DNA of 64,000 nucleotides from Liolophura sinensis. Its lineage: Eukaryota > Mollusca > Polyplacophora > Chitonida > Chitonidae. The stretch is taken from the NCBI RefSeq assembly GCF_032854445.1, contig NC_088304.1:22827704-22891703 (forward strand), written 5' to 3'. Under the pieces are notes generated by a model. That model did not search any database, was not told the origin of the DNA, and saw nothing but the letters and a program-made list of their open reading frames with translations. The translations under genes were made by a program, and so were the position numbers. Positions within the stretch are counted from its first letter, which is position 1. Every line of letters begins with the position of its first letter. Shown piece by piece: positions 1-14,100 of this stretch.

Positions 1-204
1 GACTTACCGAAGGCAAGTAAGCCGCTTCGCCCAAGCCATTATACTGATACGGGTCAACCAGTGGTTGCACTATCCCCTTTATGCTGAACGCCAAGCGAGG
101 AAGTTACAACTTCCTCTTAGGTGGGACTCGACCCAGGATTCATCCTGGATCTACCGCTCCCAAAGCCGACGCTCTACCAACTGTGCTATCCGAGCCGGTC
201 GAAT
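1..204 (-). mobile_element. tRNA-derived SINE, family A, 5' part
   Basis: The reverse strand reads as a tRNA-like head with an A-box-like motif and a Pol III B-box-like stretch (GGTCGAGTC type). It continues into 'GAAGTTGTAACTTCCTC' and 'GGCGTTCAGCATGAAGG'. The same order occurs at 6834, 30842, 42413 and 54272. The copy is cut by the window edge. Confidence 0.75.
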
Positions 205-743
205 ATGTTGAAGAATTACACTATATAGTTTAAAAAGAAACGAGTAGAAGAATTACACTATACAGTTTAAAAAGAAACGAGTAGTTTGACGCTTTTTCAT
301 ACAGAATTCGTGCGCCATAGTCCACATTCAGAAGTGTTGCGATGCCTGTATATCCTTGTTTGCCTGTATGTGAGCTTCCTTTACGTGTACACGTACATGT
401 ACATAGTCTATACCTTAGTGGGTGATGAAATACCCAAATTAACAAAAACACATTTTAACACGTTTACTCAAACTATATTTAACATCAAAAGAATGTTAAG
501 GATGTTAATGTTATTTTTCAAGAGAATTCACAATACTGTGTTACTGTGTGATCATATAAATATTACACCCAAACATAAACCATACCTGTAAATACAGTAA
601 GCACATTATTCTTGCCTTCATTAAAATCTTTGTTTTAAAATTATTTTCTTTCTCTGTTTTTTTGCTTGTGACAGGTCACAATTTGTCTCTTCGAAAGCAT
701 GACTTGGCCAACAAATTCATTTAATTATTTTATTTTGTTGATT

Positions 744-826
744 TTATTTATTTTGATTGGTGTTTTATGCTGTACTCAAGAATATTTCACTTATAGTCAG
801 CGGCCAGCATTATTGTGGGAGGATTA
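744..826 (-). mobile_element. SINE family B fragment (3' body)
   Basis: Shares 'GATTGGTGTTTTA', 'CTCAAGAATATTTCACTTAT' and 'GCGGCCAGCATTAT' with the other family B copies. Only the tail-proximal part is present. Confidence 0.75.
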
Positions 827-1291
827 TTTTGTTAGCCTTTAATCTCGTACTCCAGAGTGACGCCAGTGAATCACTAGAAAAATGACCGGAGTTGAAACCG
901 CCGCCAAAGTGCCTAAACCTGTATCAAAAAAATATCCCGATGAATTTCTGTGTGTACTGGACAGAATGGCTGTCCGTTTTTACGGCTATTACATCAAAGA
1001 ACAAAAGGAACTTTCTTAACTCAACAGAACTATCAGAGTCAGGCAAACTGTGTAGCTTAGTAATAGGCAAACTTCCATGTACATTTATCGTAGTTACAGA
1101 CTATGGTAACTATGGTAACAGCTGTGAGAGTTACAGAGAGAAATCTACAATACATGATACAGGTTTTGTAGGTCTAAAGCCCCATGTTGTGAACATTATA
1201 TTTGTTTATCAGAGCAATGATGGCGGGGCTGACACGATGATGGTTCTTGCCTTCTATAACTCAGATGCAACAGTCTTTTATGATCCCCTTC

Positions 1292-2060
1292 TCATGCTAC
1301 CATGGCTTCTAAGGTCTTTACCTCAAGGTGGCAACAGTTTGATGGAACGCCAGGCCATGCCACCATGGCTTCTAAGGTCTTTACCTCAAGGTGGCAACAG
1401 TTTGATGGAACGCCAGGCCATGCCACCATGGCTTCTAAGGTCTTTACCTCAAGGTGGCAACAGTTTGATGGAACACCAGGCCATGCCACCATGGCTTCTA
1501 AGGTCTTTACCTCAAGGTGGCAACAGTTTGAAGGGAAAGCCAGGTCACACTACTATGGCTCCTGGAGTTTTTACCTGAAGGTGGCAATAATCTGCAAAGA
1601 TCTTCTGCTTATACTACCATGGCTGCTGGAGTTTTACCTCCCTGTGGCAAATCTTTGATGATCTTCTGCTCATGTTACCAAGGTTCTGAGGTTTTTACCT
1701 CACAGTGGCAACAGTTTGTGATGATTTCCTGTTCATGCTACCATGGCTGCTGGAGTTTTACCTCACTGTGGCAAGTCTTTGATGATCTTCTGCTCATGCT
1801 ACCAAGCTTTTGAGATTTTTACCTCAGTGGCAACAGTCTGTGACGATTCCCTGTTCGTTCTACCGTGGCTGCTGGTGTTTTGTCTCACTGTAGCAAACAG
1901 TTTCTGATAATCACCTACTCATAATACCATGGCTACTGAAGTGGCAACTGTCTCTGATGATATCCTACGGATGGCAAGGCTGAGGATTTCACCTCACAGC
2001 CGCAACAGTCTGTGAGGAGCGTCTAGTCATGTTACCTTGGCTGCTTAGGTTTTTCTTGTA
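1292..2060. repeat. 63-bp minisatellite with degenerate extension, abutting the INO80B stop codon
   Basis: About four near-identical 63-bp units (1300-1545; core 'TGGCAACAGTTTGATGGAA'). Diverged units with 'ACCATGGCTGCTGGAGTTTT' and 'GTGGCAACAGTCTGTGATGA' follow to about 2060. The last units overlap the end of the INO80B coding exon (stop at 1989). The unit length is a multiple of three, so several frames stay open; these are not genes. Confidence 0.9.
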
Positions 2061-2160
2061 GCATTCTAAACCACAGAGTGGCACACCAGTCTTAGAGCAG
2101 GAATACTTCTTAAGGTTCTTGCACCCAGCCACCCCACAGGTCACCTTCGATGGTGGCACC
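1989..2160 (-). CDS. INO80B: INO80B terminal exon, zf-HIT finger with repeat-related C-terminus
   Basis: The acceptor is a T-rich tract ending CAG just before 2160. The exon encodes 56 residues plus a partial first codon, then TGA at 1991-1989. The zf-HIT ligands are visible as CGVAGC, YSCSKTGVPLC and LECYKKNL, matching the family up to the Asn-Leu. After that point the protein is SSQGNMTRRSSQTVAAVR. This has no counterpart I recognise in INO80B proteins and is encoded by DNA matching one unit of the tandem array that continues downstream (1292-2060). Confidence 0.85.
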
Positions 2161-5100
2161 CTGAAAAACACAAATCAACTTGTTGAACTGAAGTCTGAGA
2201 TTTTGGATACCAAAAGCTCATTTCCCTTTCGATGCATGAATTCCATTCTGAATACTCTCGAAAGTATTTCTTTATTGGATTGGTGTTTTACGCCATACTC
2301 AAAAATATTTCACTTATACGATGGCAGCCAGAAATATAATGGGTGAAAACCGGGCAGAGCCCGGGGGAAACCCATGACCGGAGAGGAAGCCAGCATGAGC
2401 TGGACTTGAACTCGGCCAGCATTATGGTGGGAGGAAATCAGGCAAAGCCCGGGGGAAACCCACGACCATCTGCAGGTTCTCTCAAAAGTACGGACAATGT
2501 TCGGATAATTAGTCATACATAAAAATAAATCGGTTCTCTGAGCATAATAGTGTTAAAATAAGCTGTGAAACCCACAAAGTTCTACACTACTAAATGCTCG
2601 TAATGTCAATACCGGTCCTATATTTCCTTAGGACCATGTTTTTGTTGCAGGAAAGGACTATAAAGGTATCCATTAATCTGTTGCCAAAACAATACATGAG
2701 CATAAAGGTGACAAATTTGTCTCCTGTCCGAAAACTAACTGACTAAATATCACCCAGTATTTCTGCATGTAGTTTTGGACTGTTTATTTATTTATTTTTA
2801 TTTATTTGATTGGTGTTTTGCGCCATAGTCAAGAATATTAGCATTATGGTAGGAGGAAACCTGGGAGAAACTCATTTCCATCCGCAGGTTGGTCTGTTTA
2901 TATCACTAATGTCATGAACATTAACTATCCCAAAACTGGAGTGCACGCTTAAATGCATGCATTAGCAGATCTGTCTTACTTTGGACTGAAGTGTTGAGAA
3001 ATATACATAAAATACATGCATCAACAGGAACAAAGACAGCTTAAGTACACCCATATGTGTTTGATGGACTGAATACAGAAGACTGATCCTACTGCAAGGA
3101 TCCTGTGGATTTATAAGTGGATTAACTCAAAGTTCATCAATTTCCTTTACCATCCATTGATTTTTATCATGCACCTGATTACATGAACATTACCTGAACA
3201 TGCACGGGACTTAATTACAAGGGGTCATGTTAAACAAACCTTTCAGTGAGTACATACTTGTGAGGTTCCAGAGGCTGGATCAGTATGAGTGTACATTATA
3301 TTTGCGAATAGATACTTGTGAGGTTAAGTCTGCCACAAATGGGAGCCATATGCTTAGCTAAGGACCACGAGTATTTAAAATCTCATCGCATGCGAGCAGT
3401 TTTTAGTGAGGTTTTCGGCTTACGAGATCGTGAGTCAAGTATCTAGCCTGTTTGATATTTTCAGGCAGGCGAGAGAATAACCCCACCTTCGGCGGTGAAC
3501 ATAAACCACCAGATACATTAACAGACCAGTACAAATGCATTAATAAATCATGTGACATTTCCCCAGCAGTTTGTTCAAAATGGTGTCCAAAATGATGATT
3601 GATCTATTAGCAGATTCACCTATTTTCATCGATAACAAGCTCATAAATAACGTCGCCACTGTCTCAACAATAAAAATCTGGAGTAAACTCATTACTATCG
3701 CATTCTCCAAGTCAGCCATTTGACCTCAGATAAGGCATTTGATTGCTGTGATGCAGGTCATGTGATCAGTCACGTCACCGCTGAATGGCAATCTGTAAGT
3801 CAAATACTCCTTGTCTGTGTCTAACTTTTTGACTAAGACAACACCCTTGTCTGGTCAACAGCTGAGCATTTGGCTCTCATCTGCAGATGTCTTAGAGGCT
3901 GGGTCAGTAGGGGTACATTATATCAGTACGTACATCTACATACTTGTGAGGTTCCAGAGACTGGGTCAGTAGGGGTACATTATATCAGTGCATACACCTA
4001 CATACTTGTGAGGTTCCAGAGGCTGGGTCAGCATGAGTACATTCTACCAGTGCATACACCTACATACTTGTGAGGTTCCAGAGGCTGGGTCAGTAATGGG
4101 TACATTCTACCAGTGCATACACCTACATACTTGTGAGGTTCCAGAGGCTGGGTCAGTATGGGTACATTATATCAGTGCATACACCTACATACTTGTGAGG
4201 TTCAAGAGGCTGGGTCAATATGGGTAGATTCTATCAGTGTATACATACTTATGAGGTTCCAGAGGCTGGGTCAGCATGGGTACATCATATCAGTGCAGAC
4301 ATACTTGTGAGGTTCCAGAGACTGGGTAAGTATGGATACATTCTATTAGCACATATATAGTTATGAGGTTCCAGAGACTGGGTCAGTATGAGTACATCAT
4401 TTCAGTGCGTACATACCTGTGAGGTTCCAGAGGCTGGGTCAGTAGGGGTAGATTCTATCAGTGCATACACCTACGTACTTATGAGGTTCCAGAGGCTGGA
4501 TCAGTATGGGTACATTATACTAGTGCGTACACCTACATACTTGTGAGGTTCCAGAGGCTGGGTCAACATGGGTACATTATATCAGTGCGTACATACTAGT
4601 GAGGTTCCAGAGACTGGGTCAGGATGGGTACATTATATCAGTGCATATATACTTATGAGGTTTCAGAGACTGGGTCAGCAAGGGTACATCATATCAGTGC
4701 GTACATACTCGTGAGGTTCCAGAGGCTGGGTCAGGATGGGTACATTATATCAGTGCATATATACTTATGAGGTTCCAGAGACTGGGTCAGTAGGGGTACA
4801 TCATATCAGTGAGTACATACTTGTGAGGTTCCAGAGGCTGGGTCAGGATGGGTACATTATACCAGTACATATATACTTATGAGGTTCCAGAGACTGGGTC
4901 AGTAGGGGTACATTATATCAGTGCGTACATACTTGTGAGGTTCCAGAGGCTGGGTCAGTATGGGTACATTATACCAGTACATATATACTTACGAGGTTCC
5001 AGAGGCTGGGTCAGGATGGGTACATTATATCAGTGCGTACATACTTGTGAGGTTCCAGAGGCTGGGTCAGGATGGGTACATTATACCAGTACATATATAC

Positions 5101-8100
5101 TTATGAGGTTCCAGAGGCTGGGTCAGTATGGGTACATCATATCAGTGCGTACATACTTGTGAGGTTCCAGAGGCTGGGTCAGGATGGGTACATTATATCC
5201 TTGTGGTATGGAGATAGTGATTGAATCCCGCATGTTCCGGTAGCAGAAACGTGGAATATTGGCTCTCCTGGACTTATTCTGCATGAACAAATTGAGTTTA
5301 AAAATAAAAGTCAGAATTTTAATTTACATATCATTACTTGTCTATAGCTCTTGTGAAGTACGTTTTAATAACAATGAGTAAAAAAAGACCCAATTTTTCA
5401 TGGTTTGTCTTATTCAAGATAAATGTTTCACATAATTCCACACTTCCCTATTTACACATATTATAAAGGCTGAACTTCACTCAAAATTTGTCTAATAAAA
5501 CAAAGCCTATTATGTCTGCCACAGTTTCTGTATCTTCAAGTAGCAAGCTACAACAAAACAATAAAAAAATAATTACAATACATGTTTTTAGAAGTGCACA
5601 CTGTTTCTGAAGAGAATGTATATCGATAATGTTTAGAAGAAATCATTTACATCTACTGATTGCATAAAGTTCTGTTTCACGCAATTCAACTCTCAAGGAA
5701 AGTGATCAAGAATAGCATCTATGTCTCACCTTGGGTCCTTTCCCTTTAGTGGCCTGTTTCTTCAAAAGCCTGTCAATAGTTTGTTTCTGTAACAAGTAAG
5801 GTTATGGATGCAGGCACAGACAAAGACATTTCACCCCTAACCATAGCAGCAGTCAACCCTTCAAGTTGTCTCCCTTTGTTCACTCTACAAACTATCACTA
5901 GACCATCAGCATTCAGGTTATGTGAGAGCATTAATTTTCCTTACTATTCATGAAGTAGAAAAGTTGTCAACTTAACACACATGCCCCCACCCAAGTCAAA
6001 AAAAAAAATAAATAAATAAGAAATGAAAAAAAAAGAATAAACACACATCTTGCAGAAAAGTTGGTGACAGATGAAGGACATCAAAAAATAACTCAAATTT
6101 CCTCCCAACTAAAAGCTGGGGTCTTTGTGGCTGAGGGTGGTTAATGTATTAACACTTTAGCCTCTCACCAATGTGCCCAAGTCGAGTTCATGCTGGTCTC
6201 CCCTTTGGTCGTATGTGGGAAGGCCTGACAGCATGGGGTTTCCTCTGGGCATATTGATGGCTGCTGTCATATGAATGAAAGGTTCTTGAATACAGAGAGA
6301 AACACCAATCAAAATAAAAAAATGAACTAAAGCTTGTGACAATATAACTCGGAATGTCAAAATCAGATACGACTATATTGTGAAATGATCAAAACTGAAA
6401 AAACACTAGTTACAGGGCCTCTCACCATGTGGCCAAGTTTACTAACCTTGTCCTTTTCGCGTTTCTCCTGGGCCTGCTGTCGCCTCTTCTTTGCTCGTTG
6501 TTGTCGTCTCTGGATCTGCTCTTCTGTCAACTCTGTGACTTTATAACCTGAACACAGAATAGGTGTGAATATGCATGAGGTCACAACAAGAGAGTGATGT
6601 CCCCTTGCAAGGTGATGTCCTGGCTGTAAGGCATGATTGGGTCAAACCAATTTTAACATGGGGTGGTATAGAGAATAAGGAAAATTAATTAAAGGCAAGG
6701 ACCACTCTAAAATGAAGTATTGTCAGATGAAAGACCATTAAAAACTGTCATGGAAAATAGGTGGATTTGTTAGGCTTCCAAACTTTGGTTGGAAAACTAC
6801 TGTTATTGCTACAGATTATTTTTCTTCCTCTGACTGGCCTGGATAGTACAGTTGGTAGAGCGTCTGCTTTGGGAGCGGTAGAGCCAGGATCAATCCTGGG
6901 TCGAGTCACACCCAAGGCTTTAAAGGAGGAAGCTGCGTTCAGCATGAAGTGGATAGTGCAACAACTGGTTGACCCGTATCAGCTCGCTATTGCTCATTTA
7001 AGCCACGTGATGAAAAAACAAGATAGCAATTAGATGTAGTCTGACCTGCTACCTGGTTCTAGGTTTTTTCTAGAATGTATAGTTTTAATTTAAATTGCAA
7101 TTTTAGGCCATTTTTCAAACGTCACGTCACCGGACACCGTAACAGCTATGAAGCTGAAAATTAGTCAGTGGATAGCTCAACTACAGATCTTCATTTCTGA
7201 CTGGTAGGACAGGGGGTACATGTGATGATTTTGCCATGAAAATGCATTTTATGTTATTTTTATTCATAGTCAGCCCGTAAAATAGTAATATCTCAAATGG
7301 GTAGAGGTAAAAAAAAAACAAACTTGGCATTTTTAATAACGAACATATGAAGCAGTTTTTGACATTTTTTTGCTGTTTGGCACAGACTACCTGTCCTAGC
7401 AGCCTGCGGTTCAAATCCAGTCTATTCATTACCATTATAACTTTTTTTTTCACATAATATTTAGCAGTCTCAAGTCCTTATGTTGTAATATGACTGACTG
7501 AATGAAGCCAGGTGGTGAGCACAGGTCAAATTTTATCAAATTCATTTTGGATTCAAGTATGGCCACTATTTCTCATTTGTGAGAGATCGTTACCCCAGGT
7601 ATTTCTGAAATAGTTTTGTTTTCACTGAAAATACGAGATCTGGTTTCGCCAAGGTGCATGCAATTCACTCGTTCAAAGAGTTCATTGTCTAATATGGCTT
7701 ACGTCTGTGTTTGCTTGTGTTATAAAAACCTGGTGCCTTTTCAGAAGAGCATAGAACTGATAGATTTTAAAACTGGAATTCATCTGATACATACTAAAAA
7801 AAAAACAAAAAGGACATTCAACTGGCAGTTTTATCTAAAGATGACATGAACACTGACATTTTATAAGATGGGCACATAGCCATAGAGACGTAAAAATGTG
7901 ACCTTAATTTTTCACTGCTGTTGTAATGATGTCATTCAAAACTGCTTATCATGTCTTATTTTACACATCTAATGAGGCAATGAATCTAAGTACACATCAA
8001 ACATTAAATCAATTCAATGTTGGGAGTTAATCAACAATGATTAAAACACAAATTAGAGTACAACAGCACAACATCCACTCAAGCTTCTTTCTTTGTCTGC

Positions 8101-11100
8101 TTAAAGTTTCTTGTGATTTCAACAATATTTCACTATATTAAAACAGAAATGACACTACATATATCTGTGTATGGGAGGACAGTCACAGTGTCAACATTTA
8201 CATGAAGTGCTGCCTCACCGAAATGAAAGGCTGAAAACAGCAGTCACCCCTACCTATCACATACTAAGAAAACTGGACTGACCAATATTTAGACTTTACT
8301 CTTGTATCGTGCACCTGCATAGAATTTATTTAAAACATTCAATTTCAAAGTTTTCAGCAAATGTCTCACCATGATATGGCTGAAATATTGCTGATACACG
8401 GTAGCATTAAGCCATAATCATTCGTTCATTACAGTTACGGTTTCTATTCAAGTGTATTCAATTAGTCCAAAATAAAAAAAAAATTCATACCTGATGGTAA
8501 CTGCAGCAAATCCTTGTCTTGTTTACCATGAAGCAGTGCTTTCTGAAAATTTATTTGAAAAAAATAAGTGCCTTATGCAAAACCTGACAAAAGTAAAAAT
8601 ACCTGGTAACAACTTAATATTGTAGCTGTAGCAGTAACAGTAGATGTGTTTCATTCTTCCAAGCTTAGCTTTCAGAAATACAGATCTATACTCTTCCATT
8701 TAGAAGAGTAGACCTGGAACTCGGCCCTTTCGCATATGCTGCCCTCAACATGTTGAAGCTGTGCGCTCCAAAAGGTGTTTTGTGTAATCCTTCAGTAATT
8801 CTTACTTCATATCGCCATCAGATCATAAAGGCCATAACATCACAGTTATCAAAAATGTACCAGTGGCATCAGCATCAAGCCAAACTTCACTAATCGCCAT
8901 TTTCAATATGGGTCGTCCGCACTCGGCATCGTCTGGACAAAGATAAACTCATGGAATGATCTCATTGAAACCAATGAGATGTACACGATCTAAAGGGCAA
9001 ATGACACACTGTTTGGGAGTTTTCACTTTAATTTGTGGGTTAATAATGTACAGAAAGGAACTATAATCAACGATTGTGAAAAAAGGAGATGATCTTAATT
9101 TTGGGAAGAGCAGCCAAGTCCATCACAGCCAAACGAAAATGTTATAAAAATGGCGGTTGGCAAAGTCCTGATGCTGTCAAAGTGGGTTCACCGGTTACAT
9201 TTGTGTTACTTGCAATGTTATGGTCTTTAGTATTCCATCATAATGAGGTGATATGAATTCAGAATTACTTCAAAATCACGGGACACGTCTTTTTGTGCCG
9301 TACAACATTGAGACTTTGGGGACAGAGCCGGCGACTAGGCCGAGTTTTAGGCTAGTGAACGTAACGATTCAGAGCGGTTAATGTGGAAGCCAACATTGGA
9401 ACATGGCCAACCAATCTCAGAACGACTGTAGGAGTTACTATTACACATTACAATTACAATATTCATATTTCCTCACTATTCAGGACTTCCCATTCAAAAA
9501 TTCAGGCAGTGGTGTCACTATCAGTGTATTAAGCATCCTCTTTGTTTTAGAAACCAAACAGAAAGCACTTTAATTTATAGTTCATCTGATACCAGATATG
9601 CCAAACCAGTAAAAAAATTAGATGTGGTAAACACTTAAAGGTTGGATTCATTTCATCAGCAATTTTCAGATTCTTAGAGTTGAAGAGTTTTGAGCTCAAA
9701 TACATTTACTGCTAAAGGCAAAAAAGTTCTTCAGTGCTATCTGACCTGTGAGAAATGCTAGGCATGTTTTTGACTATATTTAGTACAAAACAACATGGAA
9801 AAATATTTCACAATAAGTTATCTCGAGAAAATCGATCGTGTAAATTGAAGGAGCTGAGGGTCGAATTCGAACTTAACACAAATCCTAATGGAAAGGGGTG
9901 CCTCTGGAAGACAGCAAAAAATGAGTAACCTGTAAGTTCATGACGGCTAATTCTGCCTGACATTTTTGACATGTCACATGATACGGTGGGACTTTTTTTT
10001 TATCTTTAGGCGACACCAGTTCTACTTTGTTTCTTACCGGGCAGCCTGTACTACAAAATACAAAAAATAAACGGAAAGAGTAAAACTTTAAATAAAGCCT
10101 CTTTATTTTGTTTGATCTTGATCTTTTTGTGATTTCCTTGTTTTTCCAAGGTTTTCCGGTAATGTAAATATGTCTCCGTCAAGAAATATGCACTGGGATA
10201 GTCCACACTGTCAACAAATTTGATGGTTTTCAACTTTTATTTATACACATGTACCCTGCTCAGACAATGAAAAAAAAAAAACCTACGCTTTACCCATAAC
10301 GCAATATTTTAAATTCACGTGTCCTTTGATTCCCAAGCCCTGGGATCATGAAGCGATCTTAGATTTAAGTCAAAATTTAAGTCATTAAACTTGGAATGCC
10401 CCCTATCCCCTATTTAACTGAAATTTGTTTTACAATAACTAACTCAGAATTGACATTGTCAAGCAATATTTTGACCTTGTTACGGAAGAAATAACGATTT
10501 TAAAGCCAATTTTGAGTTAAGTCTAAGATCGTTTCGTGATCCCACGGCCAATTGTTACCTAATTCAAATCAGGTTTGTAATCCACAAGATTACTCGTCTT
10601 TGTACACAACCTCACCTGTCTCGCAGTCAGTAAAGCTGGGTCTTTCATCTTCTTCAGCTCTCCACAGTCATCCAGTTCCCCCTTCTCCAGAGCGTCCAGC
10701 CACTTCTCCTCGTCCGACTCTTCAAGGTTTTTCTTGTGGTCATCTGTTCCAGTGTCTACATCAACATCACCATCATCGTCATCATCTACAATAAGAAGAT
10801 GTACATATAAGGCAAGATTATCATTTACTTCAATGAGTTCTGCATTCATGTATATGAGATGCAAAATCTCCAAGATTTATAAGAAAAGACAATCAATAAT
10901 ATTATTTTATTATTATTATTATTATATTATATTATTTTAGAGTTATTTAGCCAGAGGGCTGGAAACAGACCTCAATAGCCATGGACATTAATTCCTGAAA
11001 TACTAACATCAGGAATCCTTACAAGGTCCAGAGATGCACCCATTAGAGCAAGCGGAAATGACAGTGCCTACAGGTTAAAGAAATAAAGCAACCCTCGTTT

Positions 11101-14100
11101 GGCTAAACTGATAATGTGGCGGCACTTTTGATGGTCTTTCTTTGTGATTTTCCTGTTTTGAACGGCTGTATCTGGGCTGTACAATATCTCAATAATAAAA
11201 GGGTATATTTTGTAAAAGTTCATGTGGGATACTTTATCGATGCATTCAGTCTACAGTTGTTGATTCCGTTGAAGGAAAAGACCTCTGAAAATCAAAGTAG
11301 GCATCACTAAGGAGACAAGTTTAAACCATGCATAAACACACTTTGATTTATTTTTGAAGAGATTCAAACATATGAATTTTAAGTGGGCTTTATGGACCAT
11401 ACTATCAGAGTCTGACGTCACATGAAGTTTTTCAAGCCCTAATCATGATGCCAAATGTTGGAATAACTTTTTTACCCATGAGTAAAAGATTATTGATAAC
11501 AGATTTGCAAAAATTCCTTCTCTCTAGTGAACATCAGGAAAAAAGGTCATGTGACCTCAGAGTTCCTAGATACAGTCAGTATGCTTCATAAAGCTCACCT
11601 TACTATTCAAATATCTGAATGGCTTTCAATACTCTTAAAAAAATGTGAAAAAAATAAATGAAAGTATTTTTACACATAGTTTTCAGATGTCTGTATGATG
11701 AACCTTACAGCACATTTTAGCTTTCTTTTACTTTAATAAATTATTTATTCATCCCTTCATCACAAATTGACAATGTCTCACACAAACAGTAATCCTGAGG
11801 TCTCAATAGTGTCCCACATACCTTCCCAGGAGTTGTCTGTCACATTGATGGCAGGGGCTGGTTTGGATGGTGATTTTATAAACACTTCTTCTGCCACACT
11901 TAAAAATAACACAAAAATTATACAGTGAATTTACCAATAGTTTGACAAAAAAGTTTGAACTTGGTTTTAACATCTGGATGTACTTTTTCTCGTAAAAGTA
12001 AAATTTTAAATTTTGCTGATGGCTTTATTTCCTGGATGCCACTTGAAGTTATATTCACTTATTTTCTGATATATTCACATGTGTCTCTCTCAAGACATGT
12101 GTTTTACTGATGTATACTACAATGGTATGTCATTTTACAACTAATGTTAGGTTCAATGTGGAGAGAAAAGGAGAATGCCTAGGGGATAGCATCACACTTG
12201 TTTTATTACTTCAAACCCTCTATCTTTTCATGATACGTGTAACATGAGGGATAAGACATTGGTTGCTTATTTCCTATATCTTTGGATCTGAACAAAGAAA
12301 ACAGATTAGTAATTTGAATGAGACAACATATATATTGAAACTGGACCAGTCTTTTATTTAAAGGTTACACCTGCACAATTCAGCAAACTGAGTCCAAGTT
12401 TTGATTCCGAACTGAAGTGTGAAGGAGCACTGATTAGGTAATACTGCCACACTGACATTTTAGGTTGTTGATACACTATATATTTCTGCACTGCTAGTTT
12501 GCACCTGGTTAAAACATATCAGAATTTAGTCTGTTTTGGACAGAAATGAAAAGTTTTTTGCAAGTGTTACTTCCTACCAACCTGGAGGTTATCAAGGTAA
12601 CAAAATGACTTCTCTTCCAGCAACCACAGCTCAAAAACAACAGTGGCCATGCTAGGTTGAAGAAAGGGTAAGCTGCATGTGGTGGTATGGCATTGTACCA
12701 TGCGAAAGTTAGGGCAGATATATTTTTGAGATAAAAGTTGAGAAATTTACAACATAAACCTCCTGTAACCGAAAGGCTGGACTGACTCAAGGGGGATAAC
12801 TTTTGATATCGCAATGAAAAAGATCTCACCCTGTCCTTCATCTACGTTACTTTTGAAAGTAAGATAGGAAGTAGGGGAGGAGGTTGGTGGGGATATCACT
12901 GGTAGATGTCATATTATGACATATAACTCATTACAGCACATTAAAGACATAGCCATAACCTCACCTTTGTTTGCAAGGAGATAAGGTACAAAATGCTTGC
13001 ATTTTCTTTTACTAGAGCTATAAACCCAAAAGTTACATCACTCTCACTATTGTATAATGTTTGTAACTCACAGAGTAATTCTTGCTTTTTTATTTACCAT
13101 TACATGGTCAGATGATAAACTGCAAAATGAATGTACAATTACAATTACAACAAACTCAAGCAAAGCAACGTCGACAATAGCCAATGATCTTCTCGTACTA
13201 ATATCCAATAATCTCATGCATTTATTCCACTGAAGTTATTTTCCATTTATGACTTCTCTGAGATCTTGTGTGTTAAGAACCCACCAATGACTTACTTTAT
13301 GCTCATCAAACATCATTTCTCTGGATTTATTTATTTATACCAATGGTGTTTTACGCCATTTTCAAGAATATTTCACTTAATATGACAGCGACCAGTATTA
13401 TAACGGGAGGAAACTGCACAGAGCCCTAACAAAACCCACAACCATCCATGGGTTGCTGACAGACCTTCCCACATACGGATGGAGAGCAAGCAAGTATCAG
13501 CAGGACTTGAACTCACGGCAACCACATCGCACTGCGCTGCTGTGCAAACCCCTACGGCTCATTTTTCAGTACCTGACAATTCCTGATATCCAATCTAGCA
13601 GTAAGCACTGTCTTTATACCCCCCTCCCCACTCCCCCGCACCATCCCCCACCAATGCCGTAACAAAGCATGCAGGTATATACTGTACCTCTTGGTGCCCA
13701 GAGTTTCGCCACCAATCTTTATCTTCAGCTTTATGGTAGACTTTCCCTCACTGCAGGGACTGGCACTGTATGTCAGAGGCCCACTATGTTCATCTGACTT
13801 CCTCTTCTTGTGTTTCTTCTTGTGCTTTTTGTGCTTCTTGTGTGGGGAATGGCTGCTAGAGTCTGTAAACAAGAAACACCAATATATTCAGAAAAAAACA
13901 TAATCTTCAAATTTTGGATTTAGATTTGACATGTTGTCATGGACAACACATTTCAATGAACACTGATACATGCACTGGATACTTAGTGCAAATTAGAAAT
14001 ATGTATAATATATTATATAATACAAATTAGTGCAATATGTCTTTCCTTTTCATTCATGAATATTTCATTACCTATCTTGTATGTGATAGAAGTTACATGT

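Noticed and set aside
1302..1658. Repeat-encoded frames at 1292-1658
   Set aside because: They are by-products of the 63-bp array, open on both strands.
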